Below are positions 34,414-44,019 of a stretch of 64,000 bases of DNA, in pieces; the first letter of the stretch is position 1, and every line of letters begins with the position of its first letter. Location: NCBI RefSeq assembly GCF_900106565.1, contig NZ_FNNJ01000003.1, forward strand, positions 248,001-312,000. Reading direction: 5' to 3'. This stretch comes from Lutibacter oricola (GTDB lineage: Bacteria; Bacteroidota; Bacteroidia; Flavobacteriales; Flavobacteriaceae). A program made the translations under genes and the position numbers. The notes beneath the pieces are model-generated. The model was not told where the DNA came from, made no database searches, and worked only from the letters and a program-made list of their open reading frames with translations.

Positions 34414-37224
34414 TTAATAAAAGCCTCTTCTTATAAAATTGTAGATTCTTTTTGGTTTTATAACTAAAACAAATCTAATTTTTGAGCTATATTGAGCTTG
34501 AGAAACTTCCCAACCTAAATTAGAATGAACAGGAAAATATACTTCTAAAATATCTTGAATAAAGTTTAATCGAACTCCGTTTTCGTGGGCAAAGTATACT
34601 TTATTTCCTCTGTTTTTTACCAAACCAACATCGTTATAGATTTCGAGCCAGCGCCATAAGCCAATGCTTGTATTTGCTGTTGTCATCCATTGGTTTGCGA
34701 ATGGAACACGAAGTTTAGATTTAAATCCACCTTCGTTAATAATAACTTGTTGGCTAAAAAAACCAGATGTTTCAGAACGGCCTAAATAATCATATTGAAA
34801 TAAATAATCTGTTGGTCTATCAAGAGCAAAACTAAAATAATCTGTTTCTGTTTTATTGGTTAAAAATGCACCTGCAAAAAATCTGAAATCAAATTGCCTA
34901 TTTGTATTTGTTAGCTTTCTATAGCGAGCTGTTAGTGATAATTTACTAAATTTATTAGAAACTTGTAAATTGGATGAAAACCTAAAATCGTTTATAATAT
35001 TGGGTTTTGAAAAGCCATAACCTAAGTTAAATACATTGTATTTATTAGTTTCAATGTGTTCGGTTTGAGTTGGAGATTGTTCTCTGTTTATAGATGTGTA
35101 TGACGCGGCAATAATATTACTGCTAACATCTCTCAAGCTTTTTCTTTTGAATTGCAATAATGCAAAAGGAGAAAACGTATTATATGTTAAGTTTTCTGCA
35201 TAATGATAATTGCTTCCAACAAACCCAAATTGCAGTTTATTTACATTCTTATTTTCTGGTAAATACTCATAAAGAAAAGAGTAAGCACCAGAAAATGTTT
35301 GACTTTTTGTACTGTAAGATGGCGTTATTTTATAAGTAAAACTTCTATTTAATACAGTTTTATTAGAAAATGCCATTCCTAAAACAGCTCCATCATAGTA
35401 ATTATATCTAAAAACGGGTGTGTAAAATATCTGGTTGTAATAAGGGTTTTCAATATCCTTTAAAAACTTTAATTGAAGCGGTCTATGAAGTAGTTTTTTA
35501 CCAATATCTCGCCAATTGTTTTTTAAATTATTTTCAGGTAATAAAGATTCATAATTTAAAGATAACTTATCGTAACCATTTGTTGGGATTGTTATTTTAG
35601 AAATTGAATCGATACCAGAAATCCATTTTTTGAATTTTATTTTATCATTTTTTAATCCATATAATTGTATAGGAACCGTAATGTTACGTTTATTAGAAAT
35701 ACTAACTTCTAACGAATCATTTTTTTTGATAATTTTTTTAATGGTATAATCAACTTTTTTATTGGTTTTTAAAAAGTCGTTTTTAAACCAATCTATATTT
35801 TTTGAAGTTTCTATAAAGTTAAAAAACGAATTACTTTGTGTAAAAGTTTGGTTGTTAGTGTTTGAATATTTTTGAATTGCATTTTTAATAACTCCATTTT
35901 CTAAATAGGCTTCTAAATATTTTAAGCCAAGTCCTGCTTTGTATTTATTGGCAATTTTTCTATTGAAATTCGAAAGCGAATCGGTTGGTGTTATTAATGA
36001 TTGATCTAGGTTTTTACGTGCTGCAAACTGATAAACAAAAGGGTACTTATCGTTAAAATTAATTTTTGCTAAATGAAGTTTTTTAACGCCCCAAAATTTA
36101 GAAAGTTCACCAATTGCCTTTACTTCAGGGTAATATTTTTCAACATATTTTATCATTAAATACGTTTGTAAACCATCGGCTAACCAAGTATCGTTCCTTG
36201 TGTCAAATAAAAATTTATTCTGAATAATTTTTTTACTTAAAATTTTAAACATTTTAATATCCCATTCAAAATTGTCTTTATATGAAGCTAAAAAAGAGGG
36301 AAGTTGATTAAATCCGTAAACAGGATTTTTATCGTATTCTACTTTGTTAATTAATAGTTTTTTTAAATGCAATTTGCCTAAATAATCTTCAATAAAAAGT
36401 AGTTCTCTGTTTAAAATATCAGTTTTAACTGTATTATTTAATCTTTCAGAATTAATATTAGAAATTATTTGAACAGGATTAGAGTTGTATGTGTAAAACT
36501 CATCAAACTCGGTAATGTTTAATTCTATATCAAGTTTTTGTTTTCCTTTTAAACTGTAAATTATGGTACTATCTAGTTGTTTAGATGTTGAAATTAAGTC
36601 GCTATTTAAAATGTATTTTTTGGGTACTTCAACAGAAATGGAATAATTGGCATAATCTATAAATATATCGTCCATATCTAGATTGCTATATAAATGCCAA
36701 TTTTTAGTATGTATTGAAGGAATTAAATACCAATACCTTAAATTATATTGATATGAATTAGCGCCGTATTTAGTAAATTTTGCATTGGGTAATTTTACTT
36801 CATAAGTAGAAAAAATGTTAATTGAATCTAATGGTTTTAACTTTTTTTCTAAGTTTATTTTTATAAAATCAGGTTTATTTTTAGGGATTTCCCAAGTTGA
36901 TTTTTTATTAACTGTATATAACTTTTTTATTGAAGTATTACCTCTGTGCTTTGTTTTTGTAAAGTGAAACGATTTAGAGTAATTCTCAACAAAACGCTTT
37001 GCTAACGGAGTTTTTTTGTTTTTGTAAGAGTTTGGCCAGTTGTATAAATAAACTTCATTTAAGCCTTTTAAAGTTTTATTATAAAAGGTTGTTTTTTGTT
37101 TTATTTGAAGTGTATTTGTTTTAGTGTTTAAAACAGCATTAATAGTTATACTATTTGTTTGAGCAATAATATTGCAGAAACAAATAGTACAAAATAATGT
37201 CGTTAATAAAACAATTTTTTTCAA
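34414..37224 (-). CDS. Degenerate M1-peptidase-like protein with C-terminal outer-membrane barrel
   Basis: A 936-residue exported protein. The first 560 residues follow the M1 aminopeptidase plan: a beta-sandwich, then a thermolysin-like domain with VYGFNQLPSFLASY and WLADGLQTYL (residues 347-356), where an active enzyme has WLNEG. The zinc motif HExxH, expected near residues 327-335, is absent; that stretch reads KILSKKIIQN, and there is no HExxH anywhere. From about residue 580 to the end, amphipathic strands with alternating aromatics and a final aromatic residue indicate an outer-membrane beta-barrel. It is probably a non-catalytic surface or periplasmic module anchored to the outer membrane. 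Confidence 0.7.
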   Translation of the reverse strand: MKKIVLLTTLFCTICFCNIIAQTNSITINAVLNTKTNTLQIKQKTTFYNKTLKGLNEVYLYNWPNSYKNKKTPLAKRFVENYSKSFHFTKTKHRGNTSIKKLYTVNKKSTWEIPKNKPDFIKINLEKKLKPLDSINIFSTYEVKLPNAKFTKYGANSYQYNLRYWYLIPSIHTKNWHLYSNLDMDDIFIDYANYSISVEVPKKYILNSDLISTSKQLDSTIIYSLKGKQKLDIELNITEFDEFYTYNSNPVQIISNINSERLNNTVKTDILNRELLFIEDYLGKLHLKKLLINKVEYDKNPVYGFNQLPSFLASYKDNFEWDIKMFKILSKKIIQNKFLFDTRNDTWLADGLQTYLMIKYVEKYYPEVKAIGELSKFWGVKKLHLAKINFNDKYPFVYQFAARKNLDQSLITPTDSLSNFNRKIANKYKAGLGLKYLEAYLENGVIKNAIQKYSNTNNQTFTQSNSFFNFIETSKNIDWFKNDFLKTNKKVDYTIKKIIKKNDSLEVSISNKRNITVPIQLYGLKNDKIKFKKWISGIDSISKITIPTNGYDKLSLNYESLLPENNLKNNWRDIGKKLLHRPLQLKFLKDIENPYYNQIFYTPVFRYNYYDGAVLGMAFSNKTVLNRSFTYKITPSYSTKSQTFSGAYSFLYEYLPENKNVNKLQFGFVGSNYHYAENLTYNTFSPFALLQFKRKSLRDVSSNIIAASYTSINREQSPTQTEHIETNKYNVFNLGYGFSKPNIINDFRFSSNLQVSNKFSKLSLTARYRKLTNTNRQFDFRFFAGAFLTNKTETDYFSFALDRPTDYLFQYDYLGRSETSGFFSQQVIINEGGFKSKLRVPFANQWMTTANTSIGLWRWLEIYNDVGLVKNRGNKVYFAHENGVRLNFIQDILEVYFPVHSNLGWEVSQAQYSSKIRFVLVIKPKRIYNFIRRGFY

Positions 37225-37234
37225 TAATTATTTA

Positions 37235-37945
37235 TTAAAAGTTAGGGCTTAAACTGTATTTTTTATAGAATGTATTAATTACATCTAGTACTTCATCTTC
37301 AGTATCTACAATAGAAATTAAATCTAAATCTGAAGCGCTAATAGTACCTTCTTCAATTAAAGTGTTTTTAATCCAATCCATTAATCCAGTCCAAAATTTT
37401 CTACCAACTAATACAATTGGAAATTTACCAATTTTTTTAGTTTGTATTAAAGTAATCGCTTCAAAAAGCTCGTCCATAGTACCAAAACCACCAGGCATAA
37501 CAACAAAACCTTGAGAGTATTTTACAAACATTACTTTTCTAACAAAAAAGTAATCGAAATCTAAGCTTTTGTCTTTGTCTATATAAGGATTGTCATGTTG
37601 TTCAAAAGGTAATTCTATATTTAAACCTACTGAAGTTCCTTTACCTCTATGAGCACCTTTGTTACCTGCCTCCATAATTCCTGGTCCACCACCTGTAATA
37701 ACACCATAACCGTGTTGTGTTAATTCAAATGCAATGTTTTCAGCTAATTTGTAATGCTCGTGGTCTACTTTAGTACGTGCAGAACCAAATATACTTACAC
37801 AAGGTCCCATTTTACTCAATCTTTCGTAACCTTCAACAAATTCAGACATTATTTTAAATATAGCCCAAGAGTCGTTTGTTTTTATTTCGTTCCAAGTTTT
37901 TTGCTTGAATTTTTCGCGTATTTTTCTATCTTCGTTTGGAGACAT
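37235..37945 (-). CDS. LOG family protein (TIGR00730)
   Basis: A 236-residue Rossmann-fold protein. It has GPCVSIFGSARTK near residue 47, VITGGGPGIMEAGNKGA and the family motif PGGFGTMDELFEA. LOG proteins are phosphoribohydrolases that release bases from nucleoside 5'-monophosphates, including cytokinin precursors; in bacteria a lysine decarboxylase label is often wrongly given. It lies 10 bases upstream of the M1-like gene, so they may be co-transcribed. Confidence 0.9.
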   Translation of the reverse strand: MSPNEDRKIREKFKQKTWNEIKTNDSWAIFKIMSEFVEGYERLSKMGPCVSIFGSARTKVDHEHYKLAENIAFELTQHGYGVITGGGPGIMEAGNKGAHRGKGTSVGLNIELPFEQHDNPYIDKDKSLDFDYFFVRKVMFVKYSQGFVVMPGGFGTMDELFEAITLIQTKKIGKFPIVLVGRKFWTGLMDWIKNTLIEEGTISASDLDLISIVDTEDEVLDVINTFYKKYSLSPNF

Positions 37946-37994
37946 AATTGTTTTCTTTTTAATAATTATTGCTAATCAATTTTTTTATAGTGGT

Positions 37995-40820
37995 CTAATG
38001 TAATTCTTTTTTTAAGAATTTAGCTGTAAAGCTGTCTTTATGTTTGGCAACTTCTTCTGGTGTGCCTTTACAAATAAGCTCACCACCATTTTTACCACCT
38101 TCCATACCAATATCTATAATATAATCGGCTAATTTAATAACATCCATATTATGTTCTATAACTAAAATGGTGTTTCCTTTATTGGCTAGTTTGTTTAAAA
38201 CTTCCATTAAAACTCTAATATCTTCGAAATGAAGTCCAGTTGTAGGTTCATCTAAAATATAAAAAGTATTTCCAGTATCTCTTTTAGAAAGTTCTGCAGC
38301 TAACTTTATACGTTGTGCTTCACCACCAGAAAGAGTTGTAGATTGTTGTCCAAGTGTTATGTACCCCAATCCAACATCATTAATTGTTTTAAGTTTACGG
38401 TGTATTTTCGGAATCAACTCAAAAAATTCTACAGATTCCTCAATAGTCATATTTAATATATCGGAAATGGATTTTCCTTTATATCTAATTTCTAATGTTT
38501 CTCTATTGAAACGTTTTCCTTGGCAAGTTTCACATTCTACTTGTACATCAGGTAAAAAATTCATTTCAATAACTCTTACACCGCCACCTTGGCAAGTTTC
38601 ACAACGACCACCTTTTACGTTAAAAGAAAATCGACCAGGTTTGTAGCCTCTAATAGAAGCTTCATTAGTTTTTGCAAACAAACTTCTAATTTCGCTAAAA
38701 ACACCTGTGTATGTTGCTGGGTTTGAGCGTGGAGTTCGTCCAATAGGAGATTGATCTATAGCAATAACTTTATCTATATGCTCTAAGCCTTTAATGCTTT
38801 TGTAGGGCATCGGTTTTTTTACACCATTATATATGTGTTTATTTAAAATAGGATATAGTGTTTCGTTAATTAGCGTAGATTTACCACTTCCTGAGACCCC
38901 AGTAACACAAATTAGTTTACCTAGAGGAAATTCTACAGTTACATTTTTTAAATTATTTCCGTTAGCGCCAGCTAAAACTATTTTGTTTCCGTTTCCTTCT
39001 CTTCGTTTTTTTGGAATTTCAATTTCTTTTGCTCCTGTTAAATAATCTGCTGTTAATGTGTTGTGTTGTTTTAGTTCGTTAAAACTTCCTTCACTAACAA
39101 TTTCACCTCCGTGCACACCAGCTCCTGGACCAATATCTAATACAAAATCAGCGTGTTCTATCATATCCTTATCGTGTTCAACAACAATAACAGAGTTACC
39201 AACATCTCTTAGATTTATAAGAGATTTAATTAGTTTTTCATTATCTCTTTGATGAAGTCCAATACTTGGTTCATCTAAAATATATAAAACTCCAACTAGT
39301 TGAGAGCCAATTTGAGTTGCCAACCTAATACGTTGTGCTTCTCCACCAGATAATGACTTTGAACTTCTATCTAGTGCTAAATAATCTAAACCAACATCTA
39401 ATAAAAATTGAATTCGAGTTCTAATTTCTTTTAGTATTTCTGAAGCTATTTTAAGTTGTTTTTCTGAAAGTTTAGATTCAATATTGTTAAACCAATTTGC
39501 AAGTTCACTTATATCTAGCTGAGCTAATTCAGATATGTTTTTTTTGTTTATTTTGAAATAAAGAGCTTGTTTTTTTAAACGGTTACCGTGGCACGATTCA
39601 CAAACAACTTCGTCCATATAATCTTTAGCCCATCGTTTTATTGAAGTTGTTTCGCTGTGCTTGTATTGGTTTTCGATAAAATTGATAATACCTTCAAAAT
39701 CAATTTCATAATTACGAGTTATCCCCATTGCTTTAGAAACTATTTCAAATTTTTCGTTACCACCATTTAAAATAATATCTAGCGCTTCTTTTGGTATTTT
39801 TGAAATAGGATCACTTAATTGAAATTTATAACGTTCAGCAATTAAAGCAAGCTGTTTAAATATCCAGCTGCTTTTTTGTTCTCCAATAGGTGCAATTCCT
39901 CCACTTTTAATTGAAGCTGCTTCAGAAGGAATAATTTTTTTAATATTTACCTTGTTGGTTCTACCTAATCCATTACAACTTGGACAAGCACCTTTTGGTG
40001 AATTAAATGAGAATGTATTTGGTTCTGGGTTTTGATATGAAATGCCAGTTTCTGGACACATTAAATCTCTACTAAAATATCTTGGTGTGTTACTTTCGTG
40101 TTCTAAAACCATTAAAATATTTTCACCCGAATATAGTGCTGTTGTAATAGTTTCTTCTAATCTTTTTTCTGAAGAAGAATTTACAGCTAATCTGTCAATA
40201 ACAATTTCAATATCGTGCGTTTTATATCTATCTAAACGCATTCCTTTTTCTAAATCTCTAATCTCTCCATCTACCCTAACTTTAACAAAACCTTGTTTGC
40301 CAATTTGTTCAAAAAGTTCTCTATAATGTCCTTTTCTTGATTTTATTATAGGAGCAAGAATAACTATTTTTTTTCCTTCATACTCTTTTAAAATAAGCTC
40401 TTTAATTTGCTCATCGCTATAACTTACCATTTTTTTATTGGTGTTATACGAGTAAGCATCAGCAGCTCTGGCGAAAAGTAATCTTAAAAAGTCATAAATT
40501 TCTGTAATAGTACCCACGGTAGATCTAGGACTCTTGTTAGTAGTTTTTTGTTCAATAGAAATCACTGGCGAAAGACCATCAATTTTATCAACATCAGGGC
40601 GCTCTAAACCTCCTAAAAACTGACGAGCATATGCAGAAAAGGTTTCAATATAGCGTCGTTGTCCTTCAGCATAAATAGTATCAAATGCTAAGGAAGATTT
40701 TCCACTTCCGCTTAAACCAGTTATTACAACTAGTTTCTCTCTAGGTATACGAACGTCAATATTTTTTAAATTATGAACTCTTGCGCCTAAAACCTCTATG
40801 TATTCTTGCTTATTTGACAT
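37995..40820 (-). CDS. uvrA: UvrABC excinuclease subunit A
   Basis: A 941-residue DNA-damage recognition ATPase of nucleotide-excision repair, the same length as E. coli UvrA. Two ABC modules are present, each with a Walker A (GLSGSGKSSLAFDT and GVSGSGKSTLINET) and signature motif (SLSGGEAQRIRLA and LSGGEAQRIKLA). The zinc-binding cysteines are in CPETGISY, CPSCNGLG, CETCQGGG and CETCQGKR. The start is ATG at 40820. A TTG seven codons upstream coincides with the -7 element TATATTTG, so it is not used. Confidence 0.97.
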   Translation of the reverse strand: MSNKQEYIEVLGARVHNLKNIDVRIPREKLVVITGLSGSGKSSLAFDTIYAEGQRRYIETFSAYARQFLGGLERPDVDKIDGLSPVISIEQKTTNKSPRSTVGTITEIYDFLRLLFARAADAYSYNTNKKMVSYSDEQIKELILKEYEGKKIVILAPIIKSRKGHYRELFEQIGKQGFVKVRVDGEIRDLEKGMRLDRYKTHDIEIVIDRLAVNSSSEKRLEETITTALYSGENILMVLEHESNTPRYFSRDLMCPETGISYQNPEPNTFSFNSPKGACPSCNGLGRTNKVNIKKIIPSEAASIKSGGIAPIGEQKSSWIFKQLALIAERYKFQLSDPISKIPKEALDIILNGGNEKFEIVSKAMGITRNYEIDFEGIINFIENQYKHSETTSIKRWAKDYMDEVVCESCHGNRLKKQALYFKINKKNISELAQLDISELANWFNNIESKLSEKQLKIASEILKEIRTRIQFLLDVGLDYLALDRSSKSLSGGEAQRIRLATQIGSQLVGVLYILDEPSIGLHQRDNEKLIKSLINLRDVGNSVIVVEHDKDMIEHADFVLDIGPGAGVHGGEIVSEGSFNELKQHNTLTADYLTGAKEIEIPKKRREGNGNKIVLAGANGNNLKNVTVEFPLGKLICVTGVSGSGKSTLINETLYPILNKHIYNGVKKPMPYKSIKGLEHIDKVIAIDQSPIGRTPRSNPATYTGVFSEIRSLFAKTNEASIRGYKPGRFSFNVKGGRCETCQGGGVRVIEMNFLPDVQVECETCQGKRFNRETLEIRYKGKSISDILNMTIEESVEFFELIPKIHRKLKTINDVGLGYITLGQQSTTLSGGEAQRIKLAAELSKRDTGNTFYILDEPTTGLHFEDIRVLMEVLNKLANKGNTILVIEHNMDVIKLADYIIDIGMEGGKNGGELICKGTPEEVAKHKDSFTAKFLKKELH

Positions 40821-40838
40821 ATATTTATTTGAAAAATG

Positions 40839-40846
40839 CAAATATA
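40839..40846 (-). promoter_or_regulatory. -7 element of uvrA
   Basis: Minus-strand TATATTTG, a full TAnnTTTG match, 18 bases before the ATG. It overlaps the rejected TTG start codon. Confidence 0.6.
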
Positions 40847-41043
40847 ATTAAAAGCAGCTAAAATTAATCATTAGTTCGAGTTAACCTGTTTGAAGTGTTT
40901 TTGTTAAATTGTTAGATAGAAAGGTTAAAAAGGATTGAAGTTAATTCTAATTTTTGTTATATTTTAGTGCTGAAAGATTGTTTTAAAAAACAATAAACCA
41001 TAAACTTGTAAAAATTGCTATATTGCATTAAAATAGTAAGCTT

Positions 41044-41271
41044 GTGAAGTTAATAGACTCATTACGACATTTTTTTGAAAGACATGGTTTTGCCGTGTCA
41101 TCTAGATTTGCGGATAGGTTAGGGATAAGCGCAGCAAATGTGCGATTATTTTTTATTTACATTTCTTTTGTTACGTTGGGTTTTTCTTTTGGAATATACT
41201 TAACACTTGCTTTTTTATTGCGTTTAAAAGATTTGTTATACACTAAAAGAAAATCTGTATTTGATTTATAA
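41044..41271 (+). CDS. Small PspC-like membrane protein
   Basis: A 75-residue protein with a GTG start. The pattern GFAVSSRFADRLGISAANVRLFF, followed by a membrane helix (about residues 36-60) and a basic tail, matches the PspC domain. It lacks any DNA-binding domain, so the family label transcriptional regulator is not supported here. Its stop is directly followed by the start of the potassium channel gene with no spacer, so the two are translationally coupled. It may be an accessory protein of the channel; this is inference. Confidence 0.75.
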   Translation: MKLIDSLRHFFERHGFAVSSRFADRLGISAANVRLFFIYISFVTLGFSFGIYLTLAFLLRLKDLLYTKRKSVFDL

Positions 41272-42273
41272 ATGAATTTATATTTACCATCAAAATTATA
41301 TAGAGCAGGAGCATTACTAGTATTGGTAATGGGTATTGGAGTTACAGGTTATATTCTTATATCTGGAGATTCATTTGTAGATGCTTTGTATATGACAATT
41401 ATTACCATGACCACAGTAGGTTTTGGTGAATTACATCCACTAAATAATACAGAGAAGTTGTTTACAATTTTTCTTATATTAATAAGTATATCAACCTACG
41501 GTTATGCAGTTTCTATATTAACAGAATATTTAGCAAACGGACGTTTTTTTGAAAGATTAAAAATGAAAAAAGTGCAAGATCAAATTAAATTATTACATAA
41601 TCATACAATAGTTTGTGGTTATGGTAGAAATGGAAAACAGGCAGTTAATAAATTAAAACAATTTAACCAGCCCTGTGTAGTTATTGAAAAAAGAAAAGAT
41701 GAACTTGCAGATTTAGAGCGTGATGGGGTTTTGTATATTGAAGGAGATGCTACTATTGATGATGATTTAATTTTAACAGGAATAGAAAATGCGAAGAGTT
41801 TAATTACCGCATTACCATCCGACGCAGATAATTTATTTGTGGTTTTAACTGCTCGTCAGTATAATAAAGATTGTATTATTATAAGTAGAGCTTCTAATGA
41901 ATCTTCATATGGTAAATTGAAATTTGCTGGGGCAAGTAATGTAATAATGCCAGATAAATTGGGAGGCGCACATATGGCTTCGTTGGTTGTTACTCCAGAT
42001 ATTGTTGAGTTTGTAGATAGGCTAACCATTGCAGGAGATATAGACGCTAACTTAGAAGAAATTTCTGTAAATGAACTACCTATTGATTATCTTCAAAAAA
42101 CAATATTAGATTTAGATTTGCGCAGACAAACAGGTTGTACCGTTATAGGTTACAAAACAATAGAGAATGATTATATAATTAATCCTGAGGCAACTATAAA
42201 ATTGGAAAAGGATACACACTTAATTGTACTAGGAAACAAAGAGCAAATTAAAAAGCTTAGAGAAATTTATTAA
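41272..42273 (+). CDS. RCK-regulated two-helix potassium channel
   Basis: A 333-residue channel subunit of the MthK type. Two membrane helices (about residues 11-31 and 60-85) flank a pore loop with the K+ filter TTVGFGE (residues 47-53). The cytoplasmic RCK-N domain starts at about residue 110, with the nucleotide motif VCGYGRNGKQAV, and the RCK-C domain ends the protein. It would be gated by a nucleotide or Ca2+-like ligand. It is coupled to the PspC-like gene upstream. Confidence 0.9.
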   Translation: MNLYLPSKLYRAGALLVLVMGIGVTGYILISGDSFVDALYMTIITMTTVGFGELHPLNNTEKLFTIFLILISISTYGYAVSILTEYLANGRFFERLKMKKVQDQIKLLHNHTIVCGYGRNGKQAVNKLKQFNQPCVVIEKRKDELADLERDGVLYIEGDATIDDDLILTGIENAKSLITALPSDADNLFVVLTARQYNKDCIIISRASNESSYGKLKFAGASNVIMPDKLGGAHMASLVVTPDIVEFVDRLTIAGDIDANLEEISVNELPIDYLQKTILDLDLRRQTGCTVIGYKTIENDYIINPEATIKLEKDTHLIVLGNKEQIKKLREIY

Positions 42274-42365
42274 GTTGTTTTATTACATTGTTAAATGATT
42301 ATTTAGAATAGTAATAGATTTACGTTTTATCTGTTAAAAACTTGCAGTAACTTCATTTTTTTACC

Positions 42366-42380
42366 ATATTGCAGCAATAT
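42366..42380 (+). promoter_or_regulatory. 15-base palindrome upstream of the AGCS symporter
   Basis: ATATTGC-A-GCAATAT is a perfect 7+1+7 palindrome, 20 bases before the start codon. It could be an operator or a short mRNA hairpin. No known regulator site was recognised. Confidence 0.35.
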
Positions 42381-42399
42381 TTTAAATATTACAATTTCT

Positions 42400-44004
42400 A
42401 TGAAACGTAAATTCGTATCGTTACTATTACTTATTTTCCCTTTATTAACATTTTCACAAGAACTTTCTATTGATGAAAAAATAGAAGAAAAGTTTAAGCC
42501 ATTTGCTGATGCAGTGAGTTCTGTTGTTTTTTATCCTATTACAATTGTTGGTATTGATGTTCCGATAGTTATAATTATATTATTACTTGGTGCATTATTT
42601 TTTACATTGTATTTTAAATTTGCCAATATTACATTGTTAGGTGTTGCTATTAGAGCAGCAAAAGGAAAATATGACGATGTTGATCACCACTCAGTAGATG
42701 AAGTTGCGGGAGACCCAACTCCTGGAGGTGATGTTTTTGAGAGTGTACAAGCAGAAGGTGTAGTTGGTGAAGTAACACATTTTCAGGCTTTAACAGCGGC
42801 GTTATCTGCAACGGTGGGTTTAGGAAATATTGCAGGTGTAGCTGTAGCCATTGCAATTGGAGGCCCTGGAGCTACAATTTGGATGATTTTAGCTGGTTTT
42901 TTAGGAATGTCTACAAAATTAGTTGAAGCCACTTTAGGTGTAAAATATAGAGAAGTTGGTGAAGATGGAAAAATATATGGTGGTCCAATGTATTACCTTA
43001 GAAAAGGATTAAAAGAAAATAATTTAGCTGGCGTTGGTAAAGTGCTAGCAGTATTATATGCTGTTTTTGTAATTGGAGGTTCTTTTGGAGGAGGAAATAT
43101 GTTTCAAGCCAACCAAGCAACTTCGCAATTTAAATTACTATTTGGATTAGAATCAGGTTTTATTTTTGGACTTTTAATGGCCGTACTAGTTGGTATAGTT
43201 ATTATTGGTGGTATAAAAAGAATTGGTCAGGTAACTGAAAAAATAGTTCCTTTTATGGGAATTATGTTTGTTGGAGCCTCATTAGTAATTATAGTAATGA
43301 ATTATAACATTATTCCAGATGCTTTAATGCAAGTGTGGAATGGTGCATTTAGCGAAACATCTGTTGTTGGTGGGGTAATTGGAGTGATGATTGTTGGTTT
43401 TCAAAGAGCGGCCTTTTCAAATGAGGCAGGTGTTGGTTCAGCATCTATTGCACATGCAGCAGTTAAAACAAAATTTCCGGCTAGTGAAGGTATTGTGGCT
43501 TCTATAGGTCCATTTGTAGATACGGTAATAATTTGTACTATGACGGCTTTGGTAATTGTAGTAACTAATTTAAAAAGTGGTTTATTTGAGTATTCAAATT
43601 TAGATTCAAATAATAATGTAATAATGAATGGTACAGGAAAACATTTGGGAGGTGTAGATTTAACATCTGTAGCTTTTGATTCTGCAATTCCTGGTTTTTC
43701 AATATTGCTAACTATTGCAGTTATTCTTTTTGCTTTTTCAACAATGTTATCTTGGTCTTATTACGGTATTCAAGGGTGGAAATATTTGTTTGGAAAAAGT
43801 AAAATTGCTGATATTTCATACAAAGCATTATTTTTAATATTTATTGTTATAGGAGCATCATCTAGTTTAGGTTCGGTAATTGAATTTTCTGATGCTATGA
43901 TTTTTGCAATGGTATTTCCTAACGTTATTGGTTTGTTAATATTAGCTCCAAAGGTTAAAGGAGAATTATCTAGATATCTAAAAGCAATTGGTCGTAAAGA
44001 TTAA
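42400..44004 (+). CDS. Sodium:alanine/glycine symporter (AGCS family)
   Basis: A 534-residue transporter with about ten membrane spans preceded by a signal-like N-terminal helix. The AGCS signature is clear in VGLGNIAGVAVAIAIGGPGATIW and FSNEAGVGSASIAHAAVKT. It takes up alanine or glycine with Na+, in the inner membrane. It carries an acidic, histidine-containing insert (about residues 88-118, near KYDDVDHHSVDEVAGDP) between spans 1 and 2. The HhH gene starts 15 bases later. Confidence 0.92.
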   Translation: MKRKFVSLLLLIFPLLTFSQELSIDEKIEEKFKPFADAVSSVVFYPITIVGIDVPIVIIILLLGALFFTLYFKFANITLLGVAIRAAKGKYDDVDHHSVDEVAGDPTPGGDVFESVQAEGVVGEVTHFQALTAALSATVGLGNIAGVAVAIAIGGPGATIWMILAGFLGMSTKLVEATLGVKYREVGEDGKIYGGPMYYLRKGLKENNLAGVGKVLAVLYAVFVIGGSFGGGNMFQANQATSQFKLLFGLESGFIFGLLMAVLVGIVIIGGIKRIGQVTEKIVPFMGIMFVGASLVIIVMNYNIIPDALMQVWNGAFSETSVVGGVIGVMIVGFQRAAFSNEAGVGSASIAHAAVKTKFPASEGIVASIGPFVDTVIICTMTALVIVVTNLKSGLFEYSNLDSNNNVIMNGTGKHLGGVDLTSVAFDSAIPGFSILLTIAVILFAFSTMLSWSYYGIQGWKYLFGKSKIADISYKALFLIFIVIGASSSLGSVIEFSDAMIFAMVFPNVIGLLILAPKVKGELSRYLKAIGRKD

Positions 44005-44019
44005 GGTAAAAATACATAA

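Noticed and set aside
40821-40841. TTG start for uvrA
   Set aside because: It overlaps the -7 element; the ATG at 40820 gives the family's usual length.
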